Of a stretch of DNA of 64,000 bases, positions 52,712 through 62,314 are shown in pieces; the stretch's first letter is position 1; each line of letters begins with the position of its first letter. The DNA is taken from the NCBI RefSeq assembly GCF_900109295.1, contig NZ_FOIZ01000001.1:1674001-1738000 (forward strand). Reading direction: 5' to 3'. The position numbers were made by a program, and so were the translations under genes. The notes beneath the pieces are model-generated. The model did not search any database. It was not told where the DNA came from and saw only the letters and a program-made list of their open reading frames with translations. Origin of the DNA: Cognatiyoonia koreensis. Lineage in GTDB: Bacteria > Pseudomonadota > Alphaproteobacteria > Rhodobacterales > Rhodobacteraceae.

Positions 52712-53278
52712 TTAGTCTTCGACGATCCAGACACCTTCGAACCCGACCGCGCTGGCACCCGAACGGGTTGCGTCGCCGCCGACAATTCCGGTCATCAGCT
52801 CACCGTCATCTCCGGCAAATGTCGCAACTGCGATACCGTCAATTGTCCGGCGGCCAGATTCGAATTGGGCGCTGCCGCTGACCTCTGCAATACCGATCAC
52901 TTCTTCATCGCCGTCGAACCGTCCATCGCTGATTGTGACGCTCCCTGATGCACGTTGTTGGGACAGATTGTAGAAGTTGTCCGCCTTCCCCGAGAATGTG
53001 TTGCTGCGAAAGTTCACGTCTATCCTTGCGTCACCAAGCACACCGTCCGGGCGGTCTGTATCAAGAATAATGCCAAACACACCGTCGTACGTGCTGCTGC
53101 CTGATGGCAGGTCAGCCATTGGCGTCGGGTCTGCGCGGTCAAGTTTCTGCGCGAGCGTCTCTGCCCGGCTTTCAATTGAACTGAAGCTTGACCCTCCCGA
53201 ACCGGACCCACCACACGCGGCCAGGGCAACAAGTGAAACGAAAGCAACAAAGTGATGAGGGCGTGTTGAGAATGTCAT
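52712..53278 (-). CDS. TbpB-like small surface-type lipoprotein
   Basis: 188 aa from ATG 53278; the frame upstream is open but would put the signal peptide inside. Lipobox L-A-A-C at Cys22 (VAFVSLVALAACGG). The body repeats the paralogue pattern: STYDGVFGIILDT, NTFSGKADNFYN, ASGSVTISDGRFDG and GDDGELMTGIVGGDATRSGASAVG. The ending VGFEGVWIVED resembles the final strand of TbpB-like barrels. It probably sits on the outer membrane. Ligand unknown. Confidence 0.78.
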   Translation of the reverse strand: MTFSTRPHHFVAFVSLVALAACGGSGSGGSSFSSIESRAETLAQKLDRADPTPMADLPSGSSTYDGVFGIILDTDRPDGVLGDARIDVNFRSNTFSGKADNFYNLSQQRASGSVTISDGRFDGDEEVIGIAEVSGSAQFESGRRTIDGIAVATFAGDDGELMTGIVGGDATRSGASAVGFEGVWIVED

Positions 53279-53466
53279 ACGAAAGATACTGTCCTTGAGA
53301 GGGGCGCGTGCGCCTGTTTTTTTGATTGAGCGCAACCCTTGCCATTTTCGCCCAATGGTTGCAACGCGAGGTCCGCGTTGACAGGCCCATTCCCCTTTGC
53401 CATTACGCATCAACACCACACCCGCAACCCGGCGTTTCGTAGGCGCCAAACCGACGAGGAGCCGAC

Positions 53467-55413
53467 ATGGCCCAAATTTCCCTGACATTTCCCGATGGCA
53501 ATGCGCGTCAATATGACGCTGGCATCACTGCCGCCGATGTCGCTGCCGATATCTCTTCAAGCTTACGCAAGAAAGCAATCAGCGCGACCGTGAACGGTCA
53601 GCACTGGGATCTGCAATGGCCAATCGAAACAGACGCGACCATCGCGCTGCACACCATGAAGGACGACGAGCAGGCGCTCGAACTCGTTCGTCACGATCTG
53701 GCGCACATCATGGCCCGCGCAGTGCAGGAAATCTGGCCTGACGTGCAGGTCACTATCGGCCCGGTCATCAAGGACGGCTGGTATTACGATTTTGATCGCA
53801 AGGAACCGTTTGTTCCCGAAGACCTCGCGCTGATCGAAAAGAAGATGAAGGAAATCATCAACAAGCGCGATGCGGTAAAGACGGAAATCTGGGATCGTGA
53901 AAAGGCTATTGCCTATTACAAGGACCGCGGTGAGCCCTACAAGGTCGAGCTGATCGAAAGCATTCCCGGCGACGAACCGCTGCGCATGTATTGGCACGGC
54001 GAATGGCAAGACTTGTGCCGCGGCCCGCACTTGCAGAACACAGGCCAGATCGCTGGTGATTGCTTCAAGCTGATGTCGATTGCCGGTGCCTATTGGCGTG
54101 GCGATTCAAGCCGCCCGATGCTGCAGCGCATCTACGGATCTGCCTTCACCAACAAGGAAGGGCTAAAAGCACACCTTCACATGCTCGAAGAAGCCGCCAA
54201 GCGCGATCACCGCAAGCTCGGACGCGAGATGGATCTTTTCCATATGCAGGAAGAGGCCCCGGGTCAGGTGTTCTGGCACCCGAATGGCTGGACAGTCTAC
54301 ACCGAACTGCAGGACTACATGCGCCGCCGCCAACGGGCTGGTGGCTATGTCGAAGTGAACACACCGCAGGTTGTGGATCGCAAGCTTTGGGAAGCCTCGG
54401 GTCATTGGGAGAAGTATCAGGACAACATGTTCATCGTCGAAGTGGACGAAGAACACGCCCGTGAAAAAGCAGTCAACGCCCTGAAACCGATGAACTGCCC
54501 CTGCCACGTGCAGATCTTCAATCAAGGCCTGAAATCATACCGCGACCTGCCGTTGCGGATGGCTGAATTCGGGTCGTGCAACCGTTATGAACCCTCGGGT
54601 GCGTTGCACGGCATCATGCGGGTGCGCGGGTTTACGCAAGACGATGGCCACATCTTTTGCCGTGAAGACCAGATCGAAGAAGAAACAGCCGTCTTCATCG
54701 ACTTTCTTTCCGCGATCTACAAAGACCTTGGCTTTGAAAACTTCAGCGTCAAGTTCTCGGATCGCCCGGAAACGCGCGCTGGCAGCGATGCCGTCTGGGA
54801 CAAGGCCGAAGAGGCATTGTTGTCCGCGACACGTGCTGCAGGGATCGAGCCCGAGATCAATCCCGGCGAAGGCGCGTTCTACGGCCCAAAGCTGGAATTC
54901 GTGCTGACAGATGCCATCGGGCGGGACTGGCAGTGTGGCACGCACCAGGTTGATTTCGTGCTGCCTGAACGGCTAGACGCAACCTACATCGGGTCGGACG
55001 GCGAAAAACACCGTCCAGTCATGCTGCACCGTGCGACGCTTGGATCGTTTGAACGGTTCATCGGCATCCTGATCGAAGAACACGCGGGCAAACTGCCGTT
55101 CTGGCTGGCACCGCGTCAGGTGGTTGTCGCAACAATCGTGTCAGACGCGGATGATTACGCGCGCGAAGTTGTCACCGCACTCAAGGCCGCGGGCGTGCGC
55201 GCCGAAGCGGACCTTCGCAATGAAAAGATCAACTACAAGGTGCGTGAACACAGCCACGGCAAGGTGCCGATCATCCTTGCCATTGGCGCGCGGGAAATTG
55301 ATGAGCGAACTGTCACAGTACGGCGGCTTGGTGAAAACAAGACAGCCACAATGGCGCTGGACGCGATTGTCACTGAATTGCAAGGCACGGCTACACCGCC
55401 TGATCTGCGCTAA
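53467..55413 (+). CDS. thrS: Threonyl-tRNA synthetase
   Basis: 648 aa class II synthetase charging tRNA-Thr. N-terminal TGS domain ([17 protein letters not shown]), editing domain with [17 protein letters not shown], catalytic core with [55 protein letters not shown] motifs and zinc ligands Cys/His, and C-terminal anticodon-binding domain. Length normal. ATG has GAGGAG upstream. No leader regulatory element is recognised. Confidence 0.97.
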   Translation: MAQISLTFPDGNARQYDAGITAADVAADISSSLRKKAISATVNGQHWDLQWPIETDATIALHTMKDDEQALELVRHDLAHIMARAVQEIWPDVQVTIGPVIKDGWYYDFDRKEPFVPEDLALIEKKMKEIINKRDAVKTEIWDREKAIAYYKDRGEPYKVELIESIPGDEPLRMYWHGEWQDLCRGPHLQNTGQIAGDCFKLMSIAGAYWRGDSSRPMLQRIYGSAFTNKEGLKAHLHMLEEAAKRDHRKLGREMDLFHMQEEAPGQVFWHPNGWTVYTELQDYMRRRQRAGGYVEVNTPQVVDRKLWEASGHWEKYQDNMFIVEVDEEHAREKAVNALKPMNCPCHVQIFNQGLKSYRDLPLRMAEFGSCNRYEPSGALHGIMRVRGFTQDDGHIFCREDQIEEETAVFIDFLSAIYKDLGFENFSVKFSDRPETRAGSDAVWDKAEEALLSATRAAGIEPEINPGEGAFYGPKLEFVLTDAIGRDWQCGTHQVDFVLPERLDATYIGSDGEKHRPVMLHRATLGSFERFIGILIEEHAGKLPFWLAPRQVVVATIVSDADDYAREVVTALKAAGVRAEADLRNEKINYKVREHSHGKVPIILAIGAREIDERTVTVRRLGENKTATMALDAIVTELQGTATPPDLR

Positions 55414-55422
55414 GGGAAACCT

Positions 55423-55445
55423 CGTCCCGGATCCGCTCCGGGACG
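55423..55445. terminator. Hairpin between thrS and a convergent membrane gene
   Basis: CGTCCCGGA (55423-55431) and TCCGGGACG (55437-55445) pair perfectly around TCCGC, 10 bp after the thrS stop and 8 bp before the convergent gene end. No T-run on either strand. Confidence 0.55.
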
Positions 55446-55452
55446 CGGAAAG

Positions 55453-55818
55453 CTAGTGGGCCACTGGCGCGTCCGGTTTGCGCGCCGCAATCGCCAAAAC
55501 GCCTGCAAGGCCGACGAAACCGATCGGGAACAGTGTCGCCACGTTAAAGCCGAACCCGATATAAAACGCCCCTGCCCCGAGGATCATCGCGATACCGCCC
55601 CACAAGGCCCGATCGCGCGACATTGCAGCACCACCAATGGCCAGCAAAGGCGCAAAGAAACTCGCGGCTTTTACCACGCCGGGATTGTCGAACAGGCCAA
55701 AGGTGCGCGCCAGTTCAGGCTGAGCTTCGGCAAAACTGGTGTAACCCCAGCCGAACAGGCTGACCAGAATGCCGATAAGTCCGCCGATCATGCCAAGTGT
55801 GAATGCTGCATTGCGCAT
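55453..55818 (-). CDS. Four-span small membrane protein, unknown function
   Basis: 121 aa from ATG 55818, with AAAGGAG 8 nt upstream; an earlier in-frame ATG at 55845 lacks this. Four hydrophobic segments (FTLGMIGGLIGILVSLFGWG, AASFFAPLLAIGGAAM, GGIAMILGAGAFYIGFGF, TLFPIGFVGLAGVLAIAA) are joined by short loops, with a hydrophilic turn SFAEAQPELARTFGLFDNPG. Family not recognised; a DUF4064-like arrangement is possible. Confidence 0.72.
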   Translation of the reverse strand: MRNAAFTLGMIGGLIGILVSLFGWGYTSFAEAQPELARTFGLFDNPGVVKAASFFAPLLAIGGAAMSRDRALWGGIAMILGAGAFYIGFGFNVATLFPIGFVGLAGVLAIAARKPDAPVAH

Positions 55819-55860
55819 CGGGTTTCTCCTTTTGTCGTCCTCCACATAGGAAGGGAAACC

Positions 55861-56190
55861 TCACCCGCCAAGGACCGATTTTTGGACGTCAGGACTCCAG
55901 CCGATGGTCCAGACGCCATCCTTCTCGATCACTGGTCGCTTCAGCAAGGTGGGATGGGTGGACAACAGGTCCGCCGGGCTAAGCGCCTTTTCGGCATCGC
56001 TTAGCCCGCGCCAGGTCGTTGAAGCCCGGTTCAATGATTTTTCGCCAAACGCCTCCACGATCCGCGCCTGATCTCGGGATGCGATACCGTCGGCGCGCAC
56101 GTCGGTCACTGTTACGTCAAGCCCATTTTCCCGGATCGCTTTCAACGCCTTGCGACACGTGTCACAGGATTTCAGCCCAAAAAACCGCAT
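55861..56190 (-). CDS. ArsC/Spx-family reductase-like protein
   Basis: 109 aa thioredoxin-fold protein. The N-terminal FGLKSCDTCRKALKAI has a CxxC, and DVRADGIASRDQARIVEAFG, NRASTTWRGLSDAE and HPTLLKRPVIEKDGVWTIGWSP match the ArsC/YffB group. Free-standing ArsC-family proteins like this are often not arsenate reductases; no ars genes flank it. ATG has AAGGAGG upstream. Confidence 0.87.
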   Translation of the reverse strand: MRFFGLKSCDTCRKALKAIRENGLDVTVTDVRADGIASRDQARIVEAFGEKSLNRASTTWRGLSDAEKALSPADLLSTHPTLLKRPVIEKDGVWTIGWSPDVQKSVLGG

Positions 56191-56360
56191 GTTGCCTCCT
56201 TTTTAGGCAAGTGATCGCCAGAAGCCGATAATTGGGCATTCTAACGCGTATGTCATTTGATTTTTACAATGAGGCGCACATCTTTGACGACAAGGCCAGA
56301 ATTACGACCGCCTCTGCGGCGCTATCAAGACTGGCGTTGTGACAAGAAAGGGAGGCGTTC

Positions 56361-56567
56361 ATGCCCACAGGTACAGTCAAGTGGTTCAACACCACCAAAG
56401 GTTTCGGTTTCATCGCACCCGATGACGGCGGTTCTGATATTTTTGTGCACATCTCAGCTGTCGAGGCTGCTGGCATGACGGGCCTTGCCGACGACCAGAA
56501 AGTTTCGTTCGACCTGGTTGAGGGCCGTGACGGACGAAAGATGGCCGGGAATTTGGCTGCGGGCTAA
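56361..56567 (+). CDS. Cold-shock domain protein (CspA family)
   Basis: 68 aa single CSD that binds single-stranded nucleic acid. RNP1 KGFGFIAPDD and RNP2 DIFVHISAV are intact. Length is typical of CspA proteins. The ATG has GAAAGGGAGG upstream. An upstream gap of about 170 bp may hold a regulatory 5' leader, but I could not identify a cold-box. Confidence 0.93.
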   Translation: MPTGTVKWFNTTKGFGFIAPDDGGSDIFVHISAVEAAGMTGLADDQKVSFDLVEGRDGRKMAGNLAAG

Positions 56568-56623
56568 CGCCGGTTATCACCCGGCGCATGACCTGAAACC
56601 GGGTCAGTTTTCAAAAAACCCTA

Positions 56624-56788
56624 CTAGGACCGATCCCGCACGAGTGAAGCTTGTTGGTGGACCTCTTTCCAATCCACCTGCTGCGGCTGCATCGTGCGCT
56701 CCTCGGCCTCTTTGACCAGTCGGTTAACCATATCAGACTCAATAGTTGGAAACGTGTTACGCGATTTCCCAGTAGCTTCATTCTGCAT
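56624..56788 (-). CDS. Possible small hydrophilic protein
   Basis: 54 aa from ATG 56788, with AGGGGTG 7 nt upstream; in-frame ATG 56821 gives 65 aa. Sequence (QNEATGKSRNTFPTIESDMVNRLVKEAEERT and a Gln/Asp-rich end) is amphipathic and plausible, and codon use is acceptable. No family is recognised and no neighbour on this strand supports it. Could be a chance frame. Confidence 0.45.
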   Translation of the reverse strand: MQNEATGKSRNTFPTIESDMVNRLVKEAEERTMQPQQVDWKEVHQQASLVRDRS

Positions 56789-57037
56789 CTTGGCACCCCT
56801 ATCGAGACAAGTTGATAGCAACGAAATCTAAGAGATTTGCCTTTCGATTAATGGGAAGCGGCACCCAGAATTCCCCAGACGCCACGTCATTCCTGAAATT
56901 TCCCATATATATCAGAGAACTAAGGTTTTCATCGACCGAACGCCGCGCGATGCAAACGCTGAAACAGTCACTGTCCATAATTCAAACTGTTGCGCGAGCG
57001 TGAACAGCAGCTCGAATTCTGAGACCTCCGCTTGAGG

Positions 57038-57520
57038 TTAACCCATCCGGCGAAGCAACTCCAGGGCCCGGCATTCTGGCTCCGCATCCCGCAAAACGCT
57101 CTCACCGACCACGCGCCACGCATCATCATTGATTTGAGGGAACCAAGTGTCAGCCCCGGCAACATCAATTCCCACCTCGGTGATCAGCAGCCGATGGGCG
57201 ATGCCCAGCATCTCTTTATAAATCCCTGCCCCGCCAATCCCATAGACGCGGCGATGGCCGTGCGCTTCGGCCAAGGCGACGGCCTCTGTCACCGAACGAA
57301 CCACGTGCTCAGCATCTACATCTTGCGAAGACACCACGATGTTCAGTCGGTTCTTGAGCGGTTTGAACGGCAGGCTGTCCCACGTGTTGCGTCCCATGAC
57401 AATCGCCCCGCCCACCGTCTCGCGCTGGAAGAACTTAAGATCTTCTGGGGCGTGCCAAGGTATATCGCCATCCTTGCCGATCGCACCGTTGCGGTCGCGG
57501 GCAACGATCAGGGTAATCAT
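57038..57520 (-). CDS. folA: Dihydrofolate reductase
   Basis: 160 aa. NADPH-dependent reduction of dihydrofolate. Motifs: [28 protein letters not shown] (with catalytic Asp/Glu region near residue 27), [12 protein letters not shown] and [14 protein letters not shown]. Start overlaps the thyA stop by 4 bp (ATGA), the usual thyA-folA coupling that links dTMP synthesis with folate recycling. Confidence 0.95.
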   Translation of the reverse strand: MITLIVARDRNGAIGKDGDIPWHAPEDLKFFQRETVGGAIVMGRNTWDSLPFKPLKNRLNIVVSSQDVDAEHVVRSVTEAVALAEAHGHRRVYGIGGAGIYKEMLGIAHRLLITEVGIDVAGADTWFPQINDDAWRVVGESVLRDAEPECRALELLRRMG

Positions 57521-58350
57521 ACGGCCACCGGCGCGCGGATTGCCGGATCGGGGTCATAGCCGATGATCTCGAAGTCATCATAGGTAAAGTCGAAAATGCT
57601 GCCGACCTGCCGTTTGATGCGCAGTAGCGGCAACGCTTTGGGCGTGCGCGAAAGCTGCAGTTTCACTTGATCCATGTGGTTGGAATAGATATGTGCATCG
57701 CCCAGCGTGTGGACAAAATCCCCCGGTTCGTATCCGGTCACATGCGCCAACATGTGCAGCAGCAGCGCGTATGATGCGATATTGAACGGCACGCCAAGAA
57801 ACATGTCGGCAGACCGCTGATATAATTGCAGGTGGAGCTTTCCGCCCAACACCCGCACTTGCCACATCGTATGGCACGGTGGGAGCGCCATATGGGGCAC
57901 ATCCGCCGGGTTCCACGCCGATACAATCAGACGACGGCTGTCTGGCGTTGCCTTGATCGCCGTTACCAGGTCTTCGATCTGATCGACGCTGTCGGCAAAA
58001 TAAAGCGGCTGGCCGTCATAGACCTGACCGGACGGCAAGGCCTTGGGGAACTTGCGCCACTGATAGCCATAGACCGGACCAAGATCGCCATTCTCATCCG
58101 CCCACTCATCCCAGATCGATACACCATTGGCCTTGAGATAGCCGATGTTCGTATCGCCCGAGATGAACCATAGAAGTTCGTGGATAATGGATTTCAGGTG
58201 AAGCTTTTTCGTTGTGACCAGCGGAAATCCATCAGCCATGCGATAGCGGGCCTGCATCCCGAAGGTCGATATCGTGCCAGTGCCGGTGCGGTCATCCGAC
58301 GACTCGCCCTCGTCAAGGATGCGTTGCAAAAGTGCGTGATACTGCTCCAT
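57517..58350 (-). CDS. thyA: Thymidylate synthase
   Basis: 277 aa. It methylates dUMP using methylene-tetrahydrofolate. Landmarks: [18 protein letters not shown] with the phosphate-binding Arg, [31 protein letters not shown] with the catalytic Cys, and [25 protein letters not shown] 58350 has GGGGGAAGAG upstream; an ATG at 58383 would add 11 residues without that site. Confidence 0.95.
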   Translation of the reverse strand: MEQYHALLQRILDEGESSDDRTGTGTISTFGMQARYRMADGFPLVTTKKLHLKSIIHELLWFISGDTNIGYLKANGVSIWDEWADENGDLGPVYGYQWRKFPKALPSGQVYDGQPLYFADSVDQIEDLVTAIKATPDSRRLIVSAWNPADVPHMALPPCHTMWQVRVLGGKLHLQLYQRSADMFLGVPFNIASYALLLHMLAHVTGYEPGDFVHTLGDAHIYSNHMDQVKLQLSRTPKALPLLRIKRQVGSIFDFTYDDFEIIGYDPDPAIRAPVAV

Positions 58351-58583
58351 CTCTTCCCCCTTGGCGGATATCGCGGGTCTCATGGGTAACGACGATTCCC
58401 CGGCCCGCCAAGTAGCAAGAGTGGAACAAAGTGCGAAAATTTAACTATATATTGCGATTCACCATGCTAAGGCGTCGATATGCGGAAAAGAATCCCGTTT
58501 TCCGTGCCAATGCGCATTGACTCATGCCATGCGCAACAGGATTAATGCGTTAACTTTGAATTTGAGGATGGGGACCTGCTGCT

Positions 58584-59609
58584 ATGATGCGTTCACTCAC
58601 TGCCATCTCGGCGATGGCACTACTAACTGCGTGTGGCGACGGTCAGCCTTTCTACGATGTCGACGAAGAAGGCGAAGTGCCTGACGTCCAGATCGAGCTG
58701 GATGGCACCGACAATCCGAACGCGAACCGCAGCATCATCCGGATCGAACCTGGCGACGGTGACGGCAACGCGAACGAAAAAGGTGGGGGCCTTGTTCGCG
58801 GCGCTACCTATAACGAAGATGACGATGTCTACGTCTTCGACAACCTCGCCTTCGATGGCGAAAACCAATACGAGCCCGATGAAGTGTTCACGACGCTTGG
58901 TGGTTACGGGGTCTACGCGGCAGATGAAACGGTGCCCGACCTTCTGACCGGCGGCCCGGTTGACCAGATCGTACCCTACCGCGCAATCACCGGACGCAGT
59001 GGCATCCTCACCGAGGACGGCGATCCACGCACAACATTCGCGATCGTGCGGACGGGCGGATATTCCAGCTACGGCTTTGGCGGTTTCGTTTATGCGCGCA
59101 ACGGCGACGTCACGCTTCCGACCTCTGGTCAGGCTCAGTGGGAAGGTGAATACGCCGGTATCCGCGTTTTCGACCCGCTCGCGATCTTTGAATACACAGT
59201 CGGCGATGTTGCAATCGCGATCGACTTTGACGACTTCAATTCAAACGACGGTGTAAAAGGGACTGTCTCGAACCGTCGCGCCTTTACGCCGGAAGGGGCA
59301 CAGGTCGATCTGTTCGTTGGCAATCAATTGCTGCTGCCTGATTTGCCGTTTGTCATCCAGCAGGGGATTGATACGCTTCTGCCAACCGGTGAACTTTCCG
59401 GCGAATTGCGGAATACACGGGTCAATAACAATGGTGAACTCGAAATCTACGAAGATGGAAAATACTATGCCATCATCGCAGGTGACGCGACAGCGGGTGA
59501 CGGCGGCGAACTCGTTGGTGTCTTTGTTGTCGACAGCGAAGATCCGCGGGTCAATGACCTGTTCGTGCAGGAAACCGGTGGCTTCATTCTTGATCGCGCA
59601 CAGCCCTAA
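58584..59609 (+). CDS. TbpB-like lipoprotein, likely partner of the next gene
   Basis: 341 aa. Signal MMRSLTAISAMALLTAC with lipobox L-T-A-C at Cys17, then an acidic linker with DDD/EDD runs and a beta-rich C-terminal half. GGYSSYGFGGFVYARNGDVTLP, GQAQWEGEYAGI, TGELSGELRNTRVN and GDATAGDGGELVGVFVVDSED resemble the barrel of TbpB-type, Slam-dependent surface lipoproteins. It is followed 9 bp later by the Slam-like gene, the order known for such pairs. Ligand unknown. Confidence 0.72.
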   Translation: MMRSLTAISAMALLTACGDGQPFYDVDEEGEVPDVQIELDGTDNPNANRSIIRIEPGDGDGNANEKGGGLVRGATYNEDDDVYVFDNLAFDGENQYEPDEVFTTLGGYGVYAADETVPDLLTGGPVDQIVPYRAITGRSGILTEDGDPRTTFAIVRTGGYSSYGFGGFVYARNGDVTLPTSGQAQWEGEYAGIRVFDPLAIFEYTVGDVAIAIDFDDFNSNDGVKGTVSNRRAFTPEGAQVDLFVGNQLLLPDLPFVIQQGIDTLLPTGELSGELRNTRVNNNGELEIYEDGKYYAIIAGDATAGDGGELVGVFVVDSEDPRVNDLFVQETGGFILDRAQP

Positions 59610-59618
59610 GGCACAGGC

Positions 59619-61148
59619 ATGAAAAACTGGATGGCACTGGCCCTGGTCGCCCTTTTGGCGACTCCGGCCACAGCCCAACAAGCCAGATTGACACCTGATG
59701 AAGTCCGCGCCGCAAGCGCGGGCTTCCTTGCAGATGGGCGGCCGGAAGTCGCGGCTGAACTTGCGGATCTCCTGCTTGCGGAAAACCCGAACGATACGGA
59801 CGCACTGATTGTGCGGGCGCGTGCCGCGCTTGATCTGTCGGATTTCGACACGGCCGCCACGGTGGCCAAGCGGGCCTATCGCAGCACGTCGAACCCCACG
59901 GTAAAGTACGTGACTGCACGGCTTGCGGCACTGGCCCACGCCGAACAGCGCGAAGATACATTTGCGCAACTCTGGCTACGGCGGGCCCGGCAGTTTGCGC
60001 CGGACGCTGCCAATGCAGAACAGGTCGCGCGGGACTATCGCTTTCTTGCAGAACGCAACCCTTGGTCAACCAGACTGCAATTCGGGATCACACCCTCCAG
60101 CAACGTGAACAACGGATCCTCCGAAGACACGCTCTTTATCCCGTCACTTGGCGGCTCGTCCGTGCTATCGCTGGACGCACGTGCGCTGCCCGGGCTGGAA
60201 ATCTTCGGCGGGTTCAGTTCGAACTATCGACTTTCGCTGAACCAGAAATCGGCGACTTTTCTCAATTTCTCCGGCAATTTCCGCACCGCGGTCCTGCAGC
60301 AAAGCGCGATCGATGATGAAAACGCAAAAGAACGGGAACGGGTCGAAAATCAAGCTGCCGCCGCAGCGATCCGGCGGGACGAGCTGTTGGCACAAGCAGA
60401 GCTTTTGCCGATCGGCGCGGAACGCCAGAACATCCTGTTCGAGGCCCTCATTCAGGACAGCATTTCGCAACGAACGTTCGAGGCGCAGGACGTGTCAGGC
60501 AGTGATTTCTCTTCGATCGTGCTGGGCACCGGCGTGACGCACCGCCGTATTTTGTTTGAAGGCTGGGACCCGACAACCTTCCGCCTGAATACAGGATACA
60601 CCTGGTATGCGGGTGATCCGCTTTCGTGGAAATACGGCGGCAGCGTGTCACAGAATTACGATGTGGCCGATAATATCGAACTCAGCTTCCAGATTGGCGC
60701 GGAAAAGCGCAACATACTGGAACGCGATGACGATGATCCCTACGGCGTCACAAAGATCGACGGGCGCGTTGCTGCGGCCTTTGCCCTTGCAAACAACGAT
60801 GTCGTTTCTGTCTCATTCGACGTGGCGAAATCCGAGTCGTCGAACGCGAATAGCGATTTTGAGCAAGTCTCGATCTATGCTGATTACGGTTTCGGGCGCT
60901 CCTTTGGTGGAGTGCTGTTCGGGATCGGGGTTGGTTATTCCGAGAAAGACTTCGGGTTTGACGGGCTGTCGCAGCGCAACCGCGTCGATGAAATCATCTC
61001 TGTTAATGCGCGCGCGCGGTTTACCGATTTCGAATTCTACGGCTTCCAGCCCGAGATTTCATTCAACGGCACGACGACAGAATCAGTGAACGCGCGCTAT
61101 GATACCGACACTTTCCGTATTGGGTTTGATCTCCGCTCCTCCTTCTAG
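59619..61148 (+). CDS. Slam-like outer membrane protein (TPR plus beta-barrel)
   Basis: 509 aa. Signal peptide ends TPATAQQ. Residues about 22-145 are helical TPR-like (FLADGRPEVAAELADLLLAENPNDTDAL); from 150 the sequence alternates like a beta-barrel, beginning NPWSTRLQFGITPSSNVNNGS, a recurrent Slam/DUF560 landmark, and ending GFDLRSSF with a terminal Phe. Slam proteins move lipoproteins to the cell surface. Odd feature: residues about 228-292 are a charged helical insertion (KERERVENQAAAAAIRRDEL) inside the barrel, not expected for this family. Expressed with the preceding lipoprotein. Confidence 0.75.
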   Translation: MKNWMALALVALLATPATAQQARLTPDEVRAASAGFLADGRPEVAAELADLLLAENPNDTDALIVRARAALDLSDFDTAATVAKRAYRSTSNPTVKYVTARLAALAHAEQREDTFAQLWLRRARQFAPDAANAEQVARDYRFLAERNPWSTRLQFGITPSSNVNNGSSEDTLFIPSLGGSSVLSLDARALPGLEIFGGFSSNYRLSLNQKSATFLNFSGNFRTAVLQQSAIDDENAKERERVENQAAAAAIRRDELLAQAELLPIGAERQNILFEALIQDSISQRTFEAQDVSGSDFSSIVLGTGVTHRRILFEGWDPTTFRLNTGYTWYAGDPLSWKYGGSVSQNYDVADNIELSFQIGAEKRNILERDDDDPYGVTKIDGRVAAAFALANNDVVSVSFDVAKSESSNANSDFEQVSIYADYGFGRSFGGVLFGIGVGYSEKDFGFDGLSQRNRVDEIISVNARARFTDFEFYGFQPEISFNGTTTESVNARYDTDTFRIGFDLRSSF

Positions 61149-61184
61149 CATGATGCTGCGAATGCACGCAAAGGAGAGCCGGCG

Positions 61185-61613
61185 ATGTCACTGAAATATC
61201 TTCACACGATGGTCAGGGTCAAAGATCTCGACAAGACCAAGGCATTTTTCGAACTGCTTGGGATGCAGGAAATCCGCCGGCATGACAATGAAGGCGGGCG
61301 TTTCAGCCTCGTTTTCATGGCGGCACCAGGGGACGAGGACTGCCCGATCGAAATGACCTACAACTGGGACGGTGACGATGGCCTGCCGTCCGACAGCCGT
61401 CATTTCGGTCACCTCGCTTACCGCACGTCCAATATTTATGACCTGTGCCAGCATCTGATGGACAACGGTGTCACGATCAACCGTCCGCCGCGCGATGGCC
61501 ACATGGCTTTTGTACGCTCGCCCGACAATATCTCGATCGAGCTCTTGCAGGAGGGCGACAGCCTGCCACTGCAAGAGCCGTGGGCAAGCATGGAAAACAC
61601 CGGGCATTGGTAA
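61185..61613 (+). CDS. gloA: Lactoylglutathione lyase (VOC superfamily)
   Basis: 142 aa glyoxalase I. It converts the methylglyoxal-glutathione hemithioacetal to lactoylglutathione. Metal ligands and family motifs are visible: LHTMVRVKDLDKTKAFFELLGM (first His), CPIEMTYNWDGDD with the metal Glu, RHFGHLAYRTSNIY with the second His, and FVRSPDNISIELLQEG with the last Glu. ATG has GGAGAG upstream. Its stop lies inside the start region of the DUF1194 gene. Confidence 0.92.
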   Translation: MSLKYLHTMVRVKDLDKTKAFFELLGMQEIRRHDNEGGRFSLVFMAAPGDEDCPIEMTYNWDGDDGLPSDSRHFGHLAYRTSNIYDLCQHLMDNGVTINRPPRDGHMAFVRSPDNISIELLQEGDSLPLQEPWASMENTGHW

Positions 61614-62314
61614 AGCGTTTCGCTCTCTGTCTGACGTTGCTTTTGATACCGCAGGCCGCGCTGGCCTGTCGGCTCGCACTGGTCCTGGCGATTGATGTAT
61701 CTTCTTCTGTCGACGCAACAGAAGATGCGCTGCAACGCGGTGGACTTGCGCGCGCGCTGCTTGATCCGGACGTGCAGGACGCGTTCTTTGTCAGCCCTGA
61801 ACCCGTGGCATTGATGGTTTTCGAATGGTCAGGGCGGTATAATCAGGTCAACCTGCTTGACTGGACCATGATCGAAAATCAGGCTGATCTGCTCCGCGCA
61901 TCGGGTCGAATCGGGCGCTCGATTCGCAGTCACAATGACTTTCCCACAGCACTTGGCTACGCGTTGGGCTATGCTGCGACCGCGTTGGACGGCGGTCCGG
62001 ATTGCCAGTTCAGCACGATTGATATGTCGGGCGACGGTATCAACAACGATGGCTTTGGTCCCGCCGAAGCCTATGCCGCCTTCCCCTTCGATGGCGTCAC
62101 TGTCAACGGGCTGGTGGTCAACGCCGCCGAATTCACGTCTGAAGTCGATTTGATTGAATTCTACGAAACCGAAGTGATCCGCGGCCCGGGGGCCTTTGTC
62201 GAAATCGCGCAAGGGTTTGAAGATTATGCCCGCGCAATCCGCCGCAAGCTGATCCGCGAACTTTCTGCACAGGTCATCGGTGCCATCGACGCCGGTGTCG
62301 CTGATCCGGGCTGA
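61607..62314 (+). CDS. DUF1194 (von Willebrand A-like) protein, first copy
   Basis: 235 aa from TTG 61607, which overlaps the gloA stop; GTG at 61580 is an alternative. A signal peptide (ALCLTLLLIPQAALA) leads into LVLAIDVSSSVDATEDAL, a MIDAS-type DxSxS motif. FPTALGYALGYAATALDGGPDCQFSTIDMSGDGINNDG and VNGLVVNAAEF are DUF1194 landmarks. The protein is probably exported to the periplasm. Role unknown. It is directly followed by its paralogue. Confidence 0.85.
   Translation: MVKRFALCLTLLLIPQAALACRLALVLAIDVSSSVDATEDALQRGGLARALLDPDVQDAFFVSPEPVALMVFEWSGRYNQVNLLDWTMIENQADLLRASGRIGRSIRSHNDFPTALGYALGYAATALDGGPDCQFSTIDMSGDGINNDGFGPAEAYAAFPFDGVTVNGLVVNAAEFTSEVDLIEFYETEVIRGPGAFVEIAQGFEDYARAIRRKLIRELSAQVIGAIDAGVADPG

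Noticed and set aside
53301..53323. GC-rich inverted repeat (GGCG/CGCC) followed by seven T residues upstream of thrS
   Set aside because: The stem is only 4 bp with a small loop and mismatched flanks; a leader attenuator is possible but not supported.
56191..56360. Possible cold-shock leader structure upstream of the cold-shock protein
   Set aside because: No cold-box or stable fold was recognisable by eye.
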